This document shows positions 12,601 to 25,300 of a DNA stretch of 64,000 bases, piece by piece. The translations under genes and the position numbers were made by a program. The notes beneath the pieces are model-generated. The model had not been told where the DNA came from and ran no database searches. It worked only from the letters and a program-made list of their open reading frames with translations. Location: positions 6,138,001-6,202,000 of the forward strand of contig CM082582.2 of NCBI GenBank assembly GCA_040954595.2, given 5' to 3'. This stretch comes from Balanoglossus misakiensis (taxonomy: Eukaryota > Hemichordata). Each line of letters opens with the position of its first letter. Within the stretch, counting starts at the first letter, position 1.

Positions 12601-15600
12601 TAACATTTGTCATAAATGTCCCTACATTGAACGAAGCGAATTGAGGGAACCAGAAAAACACGGTGGTTATGGTCGCTTTTGGCATTTACAACGATATGTT
12701 GTCACACATGCTGGATGTACGTCACTGTTGTTGTTTCTTAAAGTGTGCCATATACCCTACGGGATTGTGCGTTAATTTAATTCAAGCTTTATTTGACACC
12801 CGAAAAGGTCCGCATCCTGCCCAGTACAACAAAGGGATCGGTTCATTATTTCTGGAGGAATTGATTTAATAATACCTATCGCAATCAACGCAAGTGCACC
12901 AGTGAGAATTCAGATCTGTCTCTAAATAATAAACCACGGCGAGACTGCAACAGACGAAATGCTACTGACCTGGAGAATATCGCAAGAACTGGTGGAAACA
13001 CAGGTGGCATAATCATCGGTTGTCACATCAGGCCTGAGAGTAGTTGCCGCCACGGGTGGGCATGTTTTACCTGCGCAGCAACGAAAACAAACGATGATGT
13101 CATGGCAATGACGGTAATATCAAACGTCAAGCATAGTGAAATAAAACAGGCCAGCGCCACTATATGCAGAAAGGTAAAATTGGAAGCGAAGTTTCAATGT
13201 ACGCTTCCTAGGTTCACATTTCCGTTTCTTAATAACGCCATCAACTTTCGCGAGATGTTGATCAAATCTGCCAGGCGTATCGCAGTCATTTGCGGAGTGA
13301 CCTTGGATTGTGCTCTTGCGCATCCAGCAATTTTGTGCTGGGCAGTTCACTTAGGAGTCGGATCCACTTAATATTGTTATTCTCTGTTGTATCAATTAAT
13401 ACAAAGAAAGACACGGCAGCAAACAACATACGTACCTCCATTTCCACCACCAGAACTGGTTCGTTTCGCTGAAGAGAAAAACAAAATTGACTAATAAGTA
13501 TATGGCTTAGCGTTGACTGTTTTTTTATAAATACGAAAAGATTTAACAACCGAAATTGTTATTCAATTGTAGTTTTAGCAGAATTCTTTCAACGGTGTAT
13601 GTATTTCGAAACAAGGTACTATAAGGGAGGGTCCAGTATTTATTGGCGGTGTGGGGCAGGAAAACCCTATACCACTGTCCTTACAGGTTTACTTATACGA
13701 ATTGCTTATACGGCCATAGTTCCTGTCGCGCCTTTTATTCAAACCCATGGATCTTTCGATCATACGTCGAATCGTGCTTGCCCAATCAGCAAGACGGTGT
13801 TAGGAGCTTGCCATGCAATTTGCCTTAAGTAATTCTCGAGTCGATGACTTATTTCGGTGACCTTGGCATTTGCACGGATTTGACCTTCAATCGCTTTGAA
13901 GTTTTCAATTACAATATTGATGTATAATGAACTCGCACACAAATGGTTAACATTAGCACTGCATGTGAAATATAACTACAGCACAAAATGGGTTATTTCA
14001 GATCAAAACATTAAGAACTACTAATGTAGCCATGTGTTTGACGCGCACACAACACAAGACCCTGAGTGATGGATTATGTTGCGGTATATAATTGACTTTG
14101 GTCGGCCGCTAAAAATAGTACACCAACGGTCCCTTAACCATATACATGGATTTCACGCCGCATTGCCTTCACCTTGGCACATCCGCCACAAATGCAGACA
14201 CTTGATGGGAAACGTTGGCAGTTCCCGGGATTTCAGTACTCTTTACACTCCATTTGCAACGATAGCTGAATTAGGAAATTTTTCAAGATAATGATTCTTC
14301 AAGGACTTAGGTCACTTTGAATACAGTTAGAGGTCACACATTCTCTGTCGTCTTATTTCATGTGGGCTTAACAATGGAACGAATGCCAAGTTATTAAGCG
14401 CAACTTTTAATTGTTACTCTTTAGTATAGACAGAGGCCAAGTGAAAACAAACACTTATAGAAGTGACTGCCTTTTTAATCGGCTGTGGCAGAACGTACAC
14501 ATAATGTTTAGATAATTAAACGAGATAAATATAATATGGCAAGGTCACACATAAAAGGATAGAATATGATAACCATGCACTTTCATTAAATTCAATATTC
14601 CCTTGGCAATTTAATGTATTCTTTAAATAATGATCACTTAACTTTCGAAACATTCAATGGCATTATCCTTAAGTACATTGTAATTAAAACCTGTAACGCT
14701 TGTTCATGCATGAAAATATGCGTACATTTTCATTGCTTAGAACTTTTCTACCAAGAACTCATATAAAACTACTTTTCATAAAATGAAATAGCTGCTCCCG
14801 CGGGAAATAGGTTTACGTTCTAGCAAATTAAGCTAAGTCCGTTAAGTGGTCATCCTGCAAAATGAGTGTAATACCCAAAACATGTCAACTCGTGGTTGCC
14901 GTGGAAACAAAATCGAGAACAAGGTAGGTACATACACTTGGCGACGTGCTCAAATGTCGACTCCATCAAGACATTTATAGGCAGAACAGCCTCTACGTCT
15001 GCGCAGACGCAGAGACGATATGACAACTTTTGCGACGTACCTTGGATTGTCAAGAAGCCATTCTCCCCGTTGCTGGGATACCCGCCTCCGCCAATCACGT
15101 TTTCTTCTTCTCTGGGCAGACGACCTGCCGCGTGTCCCGTGATGGCGATGTCGATGACGCCCCCTCCCCCGCCCTGGCCGCAGAATGTCCCGTTGTCCGG
15201 CAGGAAGCTGCCGTCTCCGCCGCCAACGTCAAGGACACCGGTCGGGCCGAACTCGACCACTGCGGCCTCTAGACGTATTCTGCCGCCACTGCCACCGCCC
15301 GCACACTGGCTCGGATCATCCGACGCCACGCTTTGGTTCGCTGATTGCCCCCTTGCGCTGATGACTTTGTCTGAAGTTAAAAAACAACAGCAATACAAGT
15401 TAATCTCTCTCATCGTTTCATACAGTACTGATAGAGTAAACCATAGCAAGCTTAGATGCTAGCATTGTGCTAGCGTTTTTAGCCCACCACTGAAATTCTC
15501 TTGGTTTAACTATAACACACCTTTCTCATAAAATCTCATAATACTGCTGGTACTGGGAGGTGTGAATGCTTTTCACTGAAAATGTTAGCACAACAGTGAA

Positions 15601-18600
15601 AGCGTTGGTGCTGAGAAGTGCCAACACAACATGGAAACAAGTGTCATGGAAATGCTAGCATTGTGCGAAAGGTCTTCCAGCAGAGTGCCAACACAAAGTG
15701 CTAGGTTCTACAGCACCAGTACTGTACTTTTTGACTTGTTTTCATACAATGTAAAACCACTTGTAGCACTTAACCATTTAAGTGATTTCTACGTGTCGTT
15801 GGTATGATTTCACAAACTCTTTACTTCTTTTAGCGTTTTGCTTTGTTGTAAAAAATACCGCGCTTTTGCCGTTGATCATTGTGTTATATCATAGACCATG
15901 GCCAGGGTACATATATATGAGCTCGATCTGCAGCAACAGTTATGTTGGAGTAAACTGAACTTTACCCAGATGGTCACTTTCTTTGATATGTAAATGATAG
16001 TCTCATTATGCATGTATGTGTTATGTAAGCTTGGTGGGGTTTTTCCGTTCTTGTAGGTGTTCAACACAAAGCAGACTTGGTCAGTGATGTTCATCCACTA
16101 CACGTGTTGGTGTCCAATAAAGTAAGTGACTGTACTGAAAACAAGCTATCGCTTCCTCTCGTCATATCATTGCACCGTACGCAATGAACTACCGCACCTC
16201 AACAAGTTACAGCTGTAATTTATCATATTTCATAGTTTCATGAGCCGGCCGCAATACTGCTTCACTCTGTCATGACATAGCCACCTCCCAACCACGGCGA
16301 CCAACATAGGCGTATTCGCAGAACGCACGGTGTATAACGCTTAATGCGTCCACTCACATCACAATACGTGCCGTGGAAGTTGGGCACCGAGAGATCCGCT
16401 CACCGGAAGCCCGCCCCGCTTCCCGCTACATTACAGTTCCCTTCAAGGACGTAAATTTACGAGGTGAAATAAACGGCTGAATGAGACTCTGCTTCCTGCG
16501 GTTGGCTTTCACACGTAATATATAAATGCACTTTTTTAATCGTTGCCTTTTTTCTTTTCTCTGTAATTTTTTTTCCTTCAAAGGCCAAATCAATCGGATG
16601 ACCACGTTAGGGCGGAATTGGGTGCAGCCAATGAATGGGTCACGTAATCGATGGATCGGATGAATCAGCGGGAATCTGCAGCTCCGTTTGTCCTCATAAA
16701 TACACTTCAGGTAATCACCCGAATGAAATCACGGCTATATACAGACCGCAGTGAGATCAATAACGATTCAAAGACAACGCCGACGTCACTGTATTAAGTA
16801 TTACACCAGCCATGTATTTCATCAACCGTACAGGGTTTACTTCATGAGGTTTATTTCGAAATTATCGCCATTTTAGTTGCTACGCGGTAAAGGCGATGTA
16901 ACCAGATGTTCGGAAATATCCAAACCCTGTGTAAATCAGCGAATCGTGGAAATATGGAAATGACTCGCGCCGAGTGAAAAGGCTCCAATGTCCCGTAGCG
17001 GCAAATCCATCATACTTTTGCTCATTTAATCATAGCTTGTATTTCATTCCTCAAAGTGCTGCGTAAATAACTGTTATTTGATTTTTCCAAGTGAGACTTC
17101 AACAGCTGTGTTTGCTGGTAATTAAGGCGCGACCACGTGACCTGACCTTGTTGAATGTGCAGTCTTACAATTAGATGAATTATGGAGCAGTTTTGCGAAA
17201 CAAGTAAACCTACGGAAACAAGGATCACGGATTCGAGACAGAAACCATTGCTGTCAAATGTACAATGTTTTAAAGTTAGGCGTCTACGAAAATATCGCTT
17301 GACATCGCCGGCCTCGGTTAGATTACGAATCTCAAAACTGACGTTTGCCACATTTAGTTATGAAGTCATCTCTTATTTTGACGTCATTGAGTACACCTTT
17401 TAAAACCAAACAGTAAACAATCTCGAAAGTAGTTAATGTATGTTCGTTACCTGATCTTTGGCCCTATCAAAAAACCACGAAAGTGGATAGTGCTTTGAGT
17501 GCAGAAGGCTGTCACATAGAAGTATACCCATCAGTCTCAAGTGTGGCAATGTATCGGTTTTTTTTCTTCGAGTCAACTACGCGATGTCACTAAAACATTC
17601 CATTTCTCTTAAACCTAAAAACAATATATATATACATTCCATGCCCGTTGCAAAACTAAAAAATAAATATATTTCATATAACATAAAATTTACAAAGTAT
17701 GGCCAAACGAGACAAGAAATGCCAGGTTGGATTTGCATATCACGCATAAAGGTTTAGATTCTCAAATCCCTGGAAATTGTCACGTTTGCAAACAACTCGG
17801 TATTGGAAAGTAACGGCCCGCCTCTGCCCTTTACCGCGCCTTTATATGTTCGGTATTTGAAGAAAGGCTCTCTCTGCATTAAGTCCCGCAAACAAATCAC
17901 TTTTATATGGCATTTTAATCGAAAACAAAACAATTACCATGGCACCGCTGTACTTAATTCGCAGCTATAAATGTATCGTTTCCGCGCGGCAAAAATCACG
18001 TTTTATAACAAGAAATAAAATCAAAGTGTCACTTAATTTCATGGAAAGCACTTTATTCAATGGTGCCTGTAAAACGTGATTTACGAGCAAAATTTATGTC
18101 TAAAGGTTTTTTGGTCACTATATACTACCTCTCTGTCTTCTCCCCATTAAAGATCAGTCGACGGAGATTTACTATGCTCAAGACTTAATCCGTTGTGTGT
18201 CGACGTTTATGCTTTGAATCGATTGGTTCACACGGACTTGTACATTAATCAGAGTTAAGATACTGGTATCTTTCGCTGTCTCTTCCATCTAACGACCAAA
18301 CGAAAAAAATGTTTTTGATACAATGGCATTGAAACTGTTGACTAGGATATTGTTGAGTGATCTCTCCGCACTTAAGAAGATTGCTTTATCACGAGTTAAT
18401 CGTGCATAAATCCTGTATGATAATAAAAAATCTCTTTCAATTAAGCGGAAACGCTACTCTGTCACAGAAACGTGTGGTTTGATGCGACCAGAGATAGAAG
18501 GTGTGATTCCCCACCTAATACATGGACGATACCGCAAAACAATAACATCTACCTCGAGTTATGATCGTTGCAAAATGACCAGTGTGGAATAGACGCTGGG

Positions 18601-21600
18601 AAGTGTATAAGCTTCAAGATGAAATTTATAGCTGAAAATGACAATGGCAGTGTCTATCAATGACTTTTCATCCGTGTTTGTACAGCAAAAGCCAAAACGC
18701 TATAAGCCACGAATAAATGGGTTCGCCTCAGAAAAAATGATCATTGCACAGAAATATACATGTACGTTATGTTAGTGTACCCTGGCAACAGATTAAACAT
18801 TACGGCGTGTTGCTAAGCAACCGGTAACTGTTCTCTCGCCACATTGATTCAGTATTGACACACTCTCGTCAAAGTTAGGAATGTTCATTTAAGGGCGCTT
18901 TCAGCAATTGGGTCAGGGGTGGGCAGGCGGAGCTTGGAGTTTGAAAATAGCTGCCATGTAGGAATCCATGCGGCATCCCAATATTGTTGCGAGACAAAAT
19001 AGTTTTTATTATTTTAATCAGTGTATTATTTTTTAAATGTTGTGTTTCTCTGTTTTCAGGGGCGTTTTTATGTCTAACACTATGTGGATAAGACTTTAAC
19101 ATTGATTTAGAGAAATAAACCGTCTCAGTATCTCTCGCATATTTACTGCATTATTTTACAGTAACCAGGCGATCGCCATGGAAAGTGCAATCACATTGTT
19201 GCGTGAATAGGTAGACAGATGGTCACGGTCAGTGTGTCAGGCGCACCGATAAGAGCTTTCCAATAACCGTGATTCCTTTTGTCGATGACACAGAAACATT
19301 CACAAGTAAATGTAATGTATTGGACTGAGTTACTGACTTACCCACGATGATTGCGTGTGCTGCTTTGATGTAAATGGAACCACCACCCCTGGCATAAGTG
19401 GACGAATCCGCTTCACTGAGATCGCTAACACCACCTAAAAATCAGACAAAGCGTGTCATAATGTTGTCGTGAGGATTGTGATATAGGTGCGGCCATTTTG
19501 AATGTGAAATACTCAGTACCAGTGATTTTTGATGGTTTTGTGAATGTAAGATTTTTCTCGAGAAAGGTATACGAAAAATTGTAGCAGACACACTTTTATG
19601 TGCGTACTGTATTATCTCTTTAAAAACCGAACAGGTTAAATGGCGTAACATTCGTATAAAGCACTATGAGCTCTTAGCGCAGTTATTCCTTTTAATGACG
19701 TGAATGGACGACACTTACGCGCTTTTTAGCGTTGTGTACCACGAACTTTGTCCCACGATCAACGCCCTCGAGAGGGCAATATCAGAGTGAAGTACGTACA
19801 AGTTTTGATCAAATGTGCCGTGCCTGTGTTGCATAGTATAGCAATTTTCCAGATCTTCACGCGCGGTGGTACGCGCAATATATCGTCGCTCGCTGCAGCA
19901 TGAGTGAGAACATGCGACAAGCGAAGTGTTAGCAGTTGATTCCAATTGGTTTTGGAAAAAATCAAGAGATTGAGTCTTCAATGTTCTTACAATCCGCGAG
20001 TTGGAAACTTTCTTGAATTTACTGGGATTTCAGAAATTGTTTGTCCTATTGCTTAAGGGGATTTGAATGTTTATGAATGATTGGCAGAAGATTAACCCAC
20101 TTCGAAAATTAAGTAAAATCGCTTGTACAGTCCGGCTGTGATCAATCTTAATTTCTCATTACATTTGCCTCCGAAATAAAGTACGTTTTACATAAAAGCA
20201 TCCTTGCTGAATAAAAGTTGACCAAACTAATTTTCTTTCTATATTCTCCACCCGAACGTTGTCCAAACTGGGGTAATTGAATTTAGTTGAGACTGGCTTC
20301 GCTGCGACATCGGCTTACACGTGGCGCCCTGCCCGTAGCACGGGAATAGCGTGAAGGCGCGCAAGAATGCGACAAATGACGTAGGAACACCATATGGACT
20401 TTTGCATGCAGTGTTTACCGTGCGTATTGGGTTTGTCAAATCCACCGATCTCATGATGACGTCACGGTAGTTTTCATTCTATGCGCGGTAACAACAATGC
20501 GTTTAGTCAAAAAACCGCCAAGAAGTAAAACTGACGGCACAGACTATAGTGCGTATATTAATGGCACGCAAAAAAACCTATTAAAATTATTGCAACCATG
20601 GCAACCCACCTGCACTTCCTCCAAGCACAACAACTCCGTCGGTATCACTGGTTCCGTACTGCTTGCCATATTCAGTGCCGTTGACATCAACGACCCAGCC
20701 GCCACCTTTGCCACCGTGTCCGCCGCCGCCGGGAAAACGATCCGAAATTCCCGCTCCGGGGCCTAAGAATTCTGCAACGGTTAAGTAAATAGATTTAATT
20801 AATTTGATGCACCCACGACCCATACGTGTTGTGGTAGAAGTGAAATTTTTAGCTAAACCCTTTTCACTCGGAATTTATCATAAGAAGAAGATTGATTATA
20901 ATCATGTTAAGATACATTTGGAAGTCGCGAGAATACTCCCTTTTTTGATTTCGGAACTCCTGTACCAGTATAGACTTGCGGTATTTAGTTTTTAAATTCT
21001 CCATGTCAGGCGAAATCTTTGATGCTTTTTTTCAAAATAACTATCCTCTTTTTATATCAAAGCACTAATATAGATTTCATATTGTACAGCGCCGTCGAGG
21101 AATGACGACGAAGCGCACATATGAAAATGGGGTCATAAATTCTCAGTGTCTGTAATGGATGCCTTTAAGAAGGTTACCAGTTCATAAGACCCCCCCCCCC
21201 CCAAAAAAAAAAGTGAGAGAAAAATAATGAAAGATGAATGGCACTTTTGAGCTATGCACTTCCAGGGTCATAGGTCAATATTAGTGAATTTGACTTAAGG
21301 GTACGTCTATCCATCATCGCCGTTACAGTTCATATAACCTGCATGGTTCGTAAATTTTATTGTTAATCTAAACCGAGTGTCTGTGTTTACCTCAAATGAC
21401 ATGCAGACGGCAACTTAAAACGTCTAGTCTGTCTGCGTGCTCGCTTGCCAGAGTTATTACTAGGCATTAGTTTTTTTGACGAATGTAATCGCGCGTCCGT
21501 ATATATACCCGATGGATTAAAGCAATACCGTTATCTGATATAAACTGAATTGGCTTTTTAAAAGGCAAAATGATACAGCTTGACGTGAGTGGTTCTCGCC

Positions 21601-22099
21601 GAGGTGAATTTGAGATTGATAGACGAACCTGCGTATCCACCCAGAAAGTTGACGTTCACTGGACCGTTGTCGGCGTCCAGGTTCAAAGTCGTCCTGATTT
21701 CAACGTCCCCGCTTTCGCTCTCCACTGACAACGGGTTCTCGCCGACAATCTCGACGGGCGTCCGCAGCAGAACGGTGCCGTTGAACCTGAAGCGGGCCAG
21801 CTCGCAACTCCACTCCGCCTCGGCGCCGTCTTGGTACGTGTACGTGGTGAAGGACCCCTCGAACGTGTCGACGGTGAGTTGGGGCGGGACGGTCGTCGTT
21901 TCGTTGAGACTGCTCTCCGTCGTCGCCGTCACGTTCGGAGTAGTACTGTCGGTGGTGTTTGAAACGTCCGCCGGAGTTGTGTTGAATATGGCGCTACTCG
22001 TCGTAGTTTCTGGGAAATAAACCTCTTCGTAGGAATGCGTCCACGTAGCGTCGGTTGTGTTAATCACAACCTTGCCCGTTTCGAACAGGTGATACTCTC
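615..22099 (-). CDS. Adhesion-GPCR-like receptor, partial: glycine-rich ectodomain plus GAIN domain
   Basis: Eleven exons in transcript order: 22099-21629, 20771-20610, 19434-19342, 15370-15041, 13468-13436, 13070-12970, 10614-10423, 6784-6737, 3448-3313, 1514-1305, 816-615. All junctions are phase-consistent and give about 659 residues. The first exon encodes a Ser/Thr-rich, N-glycosylation-rich stretch followed by beta-strand-like sequence. Exons 2-5 are glycine-rich and every one is phase 1-1. Exon 6 adds three cysteines. Exons 7-11 read like a GAIN domain: helices such as LSQLRETETLTLETLNYF and NFGDVLNILSNLVDQM, then a strand-rich part ending in KKRLLVAGFVHYL and ILRVKFTIEK. In known families a GAIN precedes a GPS autoproteolysis site and membrane helices (adhesion GPCR or polycystin-1-like); those would lie left of base 1, so which one it is remains open. 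No signal-peptide exon was found upstream of 22,099. The low ends of the first exon (21,629) and of exon 1514-1305 are the least certain boundaries. Confidence 0.72.
3449..6736 (-). other. Receptor intron, no further exon seen
   Basis: This 3.3-kb intron contains a 13-base G run at 3633-3645 and otherwise unremarkable AT-rich sequence. Open frames in it lack splice signals of the right phase and resemble no family I know. Confidence 0.5.
8786..8814 (+). repeat. 29-bp direct repeat, copy 1
   Basis: The motif starting TCGATTATTTTTAAGCTGAC is identical at 8786-8814 and 9906-9934, same orientation, both inside the inverted-repeat element. Confidence 0.8.
8925..8984 (+). repeat. Tandem duplication, two 30-bp units
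   Basis: Units 8925-8954 and 8955-8984 begin ATTTTGTTTAC and end GTGAGCGCC, differing at two positions (C/T and T/C). They lie inside the inverted-repeat element. Confidence 0.85.
9906..9934 (+). repeat. 29-bp direct repeat, copy 2
   Basis: Identical to 8786-8814. A second shared motif, AATGATTTTTTGGCA or close to it, occurs near 8696 and near 10027. This suggests internal duplication or nesting in the element. Confidence 0.8.
12132..12162. repeat. AAATT/ATTAA-type short tandem repeat
   Basis: About six degenerate units of AAATT, ending in ATTACATTAAATG, in a receptor intron. Confidence 0.7.
15371..19341 (-). other. Receptor intron of 4 kb, no exon supported
   Basis: Lies between two glycine-rich exons of the receptor. 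Because both neighbours are phase 1, an extra phase 1-1 exon cannot be excluded, but I see no glycine-rich open segment with both splice sites. Near its right-hand gene-proximal end (15,450-15,720) are degenerate copies of a motif around AGTGCCAACACAA and GATGCTAGCATTGTGCTAGC. Confidence 0.5.
21190..21213. repeat. C13-A11 homopolymer pair
   Basis: Thirteen C (21190-21202) directly followed by eleven A, in the receptor intron between the first two glycine-rich ectodomain exons. Confidence 0.9.
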
Positions 22100-22218
22100 C
22101 TTAAAAGAGAAAAAGGCAACAGGTCATCTGGTTAAAAAGCAATTGTCAGGAATTAACTAATATGAAAATACACATTGTGCGACTTTGTGTTAGTAAATTC
22201 ATCCCTGCTCACTCCAAA

Positions 22219-22324
22219 CTCTCTGTCTCCCAGTCTCTGCCTCTCTGTTTCTCCCCTCTCTCCCTCTCTCTGTGTGTCTGTCTGCCACTCTGCCTGCCCT
22301 CCTGTCTGTCTGTCTGTCTGTCTA
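22219..22324. repeat. Pyrimidine tract ending in CTGT repeats
   Basis: About 105 bases almost wholly of C and T with scattered G, resolving into uninterrupted CTGT units at roughly 22,303-22,324. It produces two opposite spurious long reading frames. Confidence 0.85.
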
Positions 22325-25300
22325 TTACATGTTAACAATGCTTGGCACTATGTAATTGGTCCCACGCAGACAATGGATAAAATATACAAGTCACCGACAC
22401 TATATTATTTTGCGTTTAGCGTTTACCCTCTGCTCAATACGAAATGGTTTTTACAGGAGTCGTTTGTACAACCAACAGCACTATTTTTCTATTGCAAGTA
22501 TAAATCTATTTGTCTAAAATTTTCTTGTCAGTACATGACATACCAAAGCACGCACCACGCCTGACATGTCTTTCGCGTTACGCTCACGTCGAGATTCGTC
22601 ATATTTGAACAAAGTGCTGACCCGAGGGGGTACTAGTATACTCTATGGTAGAAACAAGCAACATTCCCCTGCAGAATAGAGTGTGTTTTCGTGATCGATA
22701 GCCGAAAGAATGTCAACTTTTAATTTCAATAAGTCACAGGTAGATGGGCACGTCTCTGAGCAATTCATCAGGGTATTACTGGTTTAATCCAGCCTGAAAA
22801 AATGCTACTCTACAGCGATTCCCAGGGTATTACGATGGATCAGCGGTACATTGTTCCATTATCGCGCAGACTGAAAAAACACCTACGAAGAACCTGGCTT
22901 TGCCCTCCATAATACGTCTGTCGTGGCATTGAATTGTTAATGGAAATCGGAATGATGTACGGTGGTTAAATAGTTCAATGTCAAGGGTATGATAAATGCG
23001 GCACCCCCACGTGACATAAAATGTGATGTATCGAGTAAATTCGTTTTTATTTTAGCCTGATTAAGTTTTATCTTGATAAATGGCACGCGTGTCAGAAATA
23101 CACGAAAACCGGTTGGTATAATCGTTTTTTCCTAATCACGTGTTAGTCTTGACAAGTTTTTTTTTTTACTTTTCCCCGGTGTAACGTATCGGCCATGACG
23201 TCCGCCACAATGCGAAGAAAGAAAAAGTTCTTGTCGTTTCCCGCCTGCAGCAGCTTTAGTAAGTGGGAGGAGGCTAAAATTCGACCCGGTGACGTGGGAA
23301 TTGACTTGTTTTTAGGGAATTATTCGTTTCCCATGAATTTCCGGGTCTGTTCAAGGATATTCTTTACGCAAACGCGCATCCCGTATGCAAATGGCGCATT
23401 GATACACCGATAACCGTGTACGTTAAATGAAATTTCCGGCGGACGAATTTGAGACTTAGTATGCCACTGCGGTGTTGCTCCGCAGCACTCTCATTCCGAT
23501 GACTTAACCGTTTCTGCCTTCGATTAATCACCTGGACGTGATTTCATTCCAACTGAAAGGGTGAAAAATCAAGAGGCAAGAACGATCCATTATTACACTT
23601 TTGGAAACGTGTTATCGTCATCCAGTGACCATCGTTAAAACATTTGACTAGATTTGTAAGGTTACAGACTACTATACGTGTGTCGTGGCCATGCCGACTT
23701 TAAAAGTTGCAACATTGCACTTATGGAGAATGTGTTAAGTAACCATGCATGAATTATTCAAATAACTCAAAGTTTCAGACATCCCAGATCTATATTTCGT
23801 GTTTATCAGAGTAAAGTCACGTGACACAAGTTAGCTATTCTGGCGTTTAATACCCCGCGAATAAATATGTCTATAGTCGGAAATAGAAAGACTGTAGAAA
23901 TATAATGATGAATTTGCGCGCCAACGTGTCATAAAATCCGAAGAGTTTAATTTCGTATGTCGTCTGCAATAAAATCCCGCATTGTGCTGCTATCATAAAT
24001 TTCATTCTTTTCTCTTTGTTTATTCAATATGCGTCGTAATAAATACAGACTCTGAGTTCAGCAGTAAACAATGCAGTGGTTTGCTCACAGCTGAAATGGA
24101 CTGTCAGCATCCGACAATTCAAAACACTCACCGAGGAAATCGTTTTTCTGTTTTCATCATCACACACAGTTATTAACTACAACACACGTGCCATATTGGA
24201 CTATTAATCTTTAAAGGCCAATCTGAATAACTCTACGCGCTCCGTCTCACGTTCAATACACTTCTTCGCATCGCTAGTTTTTTGTCGCCCACGGCTTGAA
24301 TACTTGGAATTCGGGGCAATTGGACATAAAAAACAAGAATTACGACAAACTCTGATAGCAAGACGTAAAAGAAAGCTTGCCACATCGCCCATAAACAGTG
24401 ATGTTGACTCCGCCTTGGCGTTACGTTATTTTCGTTTTTTGCCCCGAAGGGTAACCGTGTAACAAATTAGATATTTAAATTTAAACCGATCTAAACTTAA
24501 AACGAGATGCGGTCAATACACGCGGGTATACACGGGCGCGAAATAAAAGTCTGTTTAATTGTCTTACGGTACCACCAATTCCATACATCCACAACGTAAA
24601 ATAAAATTCGTAGGTTCTGTGTGATCTGTCAGTGGATCTCTGGACTTTGGGGTGGAACCATTTGATAGCGGGAGAACTTTTGCAAAATTGTTGGCAGTTT
24701 TTTCGACTAGAGAACAGATAAATAGCATAATATGGGGTCATATAGGTTCTAGAGTAAAAGAATCTGTTTTTGGGGGGCCACGGCAAATCGCCCCGGAAAA
24801 GCGTAACATTTCTGTCCGTGCGTATACAGTACAGAAATAAAAGAATGTCACCTTTTTGTATAGGAAAGAAAAAGGAGCCTTGCAATCTGCATGTATACCA
24901 TACGTTCAACCAAAGCTTGACATTAACTGCGTTTATCTTTACTATGCAACTCGCATTTTAGGTGCTTTGTGATCGCGGCCAGCGTTTAACAATCGATATA
25001 TATGAGATCATTGTGGAGCCGAATAGCAGTTACTTTAAATCTCGCCATACGGTTGTGACGCAAAAAGCACGAAGCGCGGCAATATCTTGAATGGTACGTT
25101 CCCTTGAGGACGAGCGTGGAGAGACGGCGCGCTTCGCGCAGACTGAGTCATTACCTCAAGGGTCAGCATGCATCACTCGACTCCCATTCGTGAAGTTAGT
25201 TACAAGAACAGTATCATCATAAAATGAAATCACCGGCTGTAAAGCGATTCGTAAACAAGTTGACAGCAACTTTTTCAGTCGAAAAGATTAACAGTTCGAT

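Larger units (their letters stand above)
12970..22099 (-). other. Glycine-rich ectodomain exon block of the receptor gene
   Basis: Six exons of the receptor. Exons 20771-20610 (162 nt), 19434-19342 (93 nt), 15370-15041 (330 nt) and 13468-13436 (33 nt) all start and end in phase 1, so they can be skipped or duplicated without breaking the frame. The peptide shows runs such as FPGGGGHGGKGGG, CAGGGSGGRI and GQGGGGGVIDI alternating with short hydrophobic strands. The 33-nt microexon is glycine-rich (KRTSSGGGNG) only in the frame set by its neighbours. Exon 13070-12970 closes the block, switches to phase 0 and carries three cysteines (TCPPV, ATC, SSC). The repeat style is seen in uncharacterised extracellular proteins of invertebrates; I cannot assign a ligand. 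Confidence 0.7.

Noticed and set aside
13436-13468. Reading of the microexon as RNEPVLVVEM
   Set aside because: That frame conflicts with the phase of both neighbouring exons; the phase-1 reading is glycine-rich like the rest of the domain.
14896-15462. A 188-codon plus-strand open frame, Pro-rich
   Set aside because: It is the complement of the glycine-rich receptor exon 15370-15041 (Gly codons read as Pro/Thr on the other strand).
22153-22564. Long opposite open frames of Ser/Leu/Pro or Arg/Glu/Thr composition
   Set aside because: They are translations of a CT/GA microsatellite.
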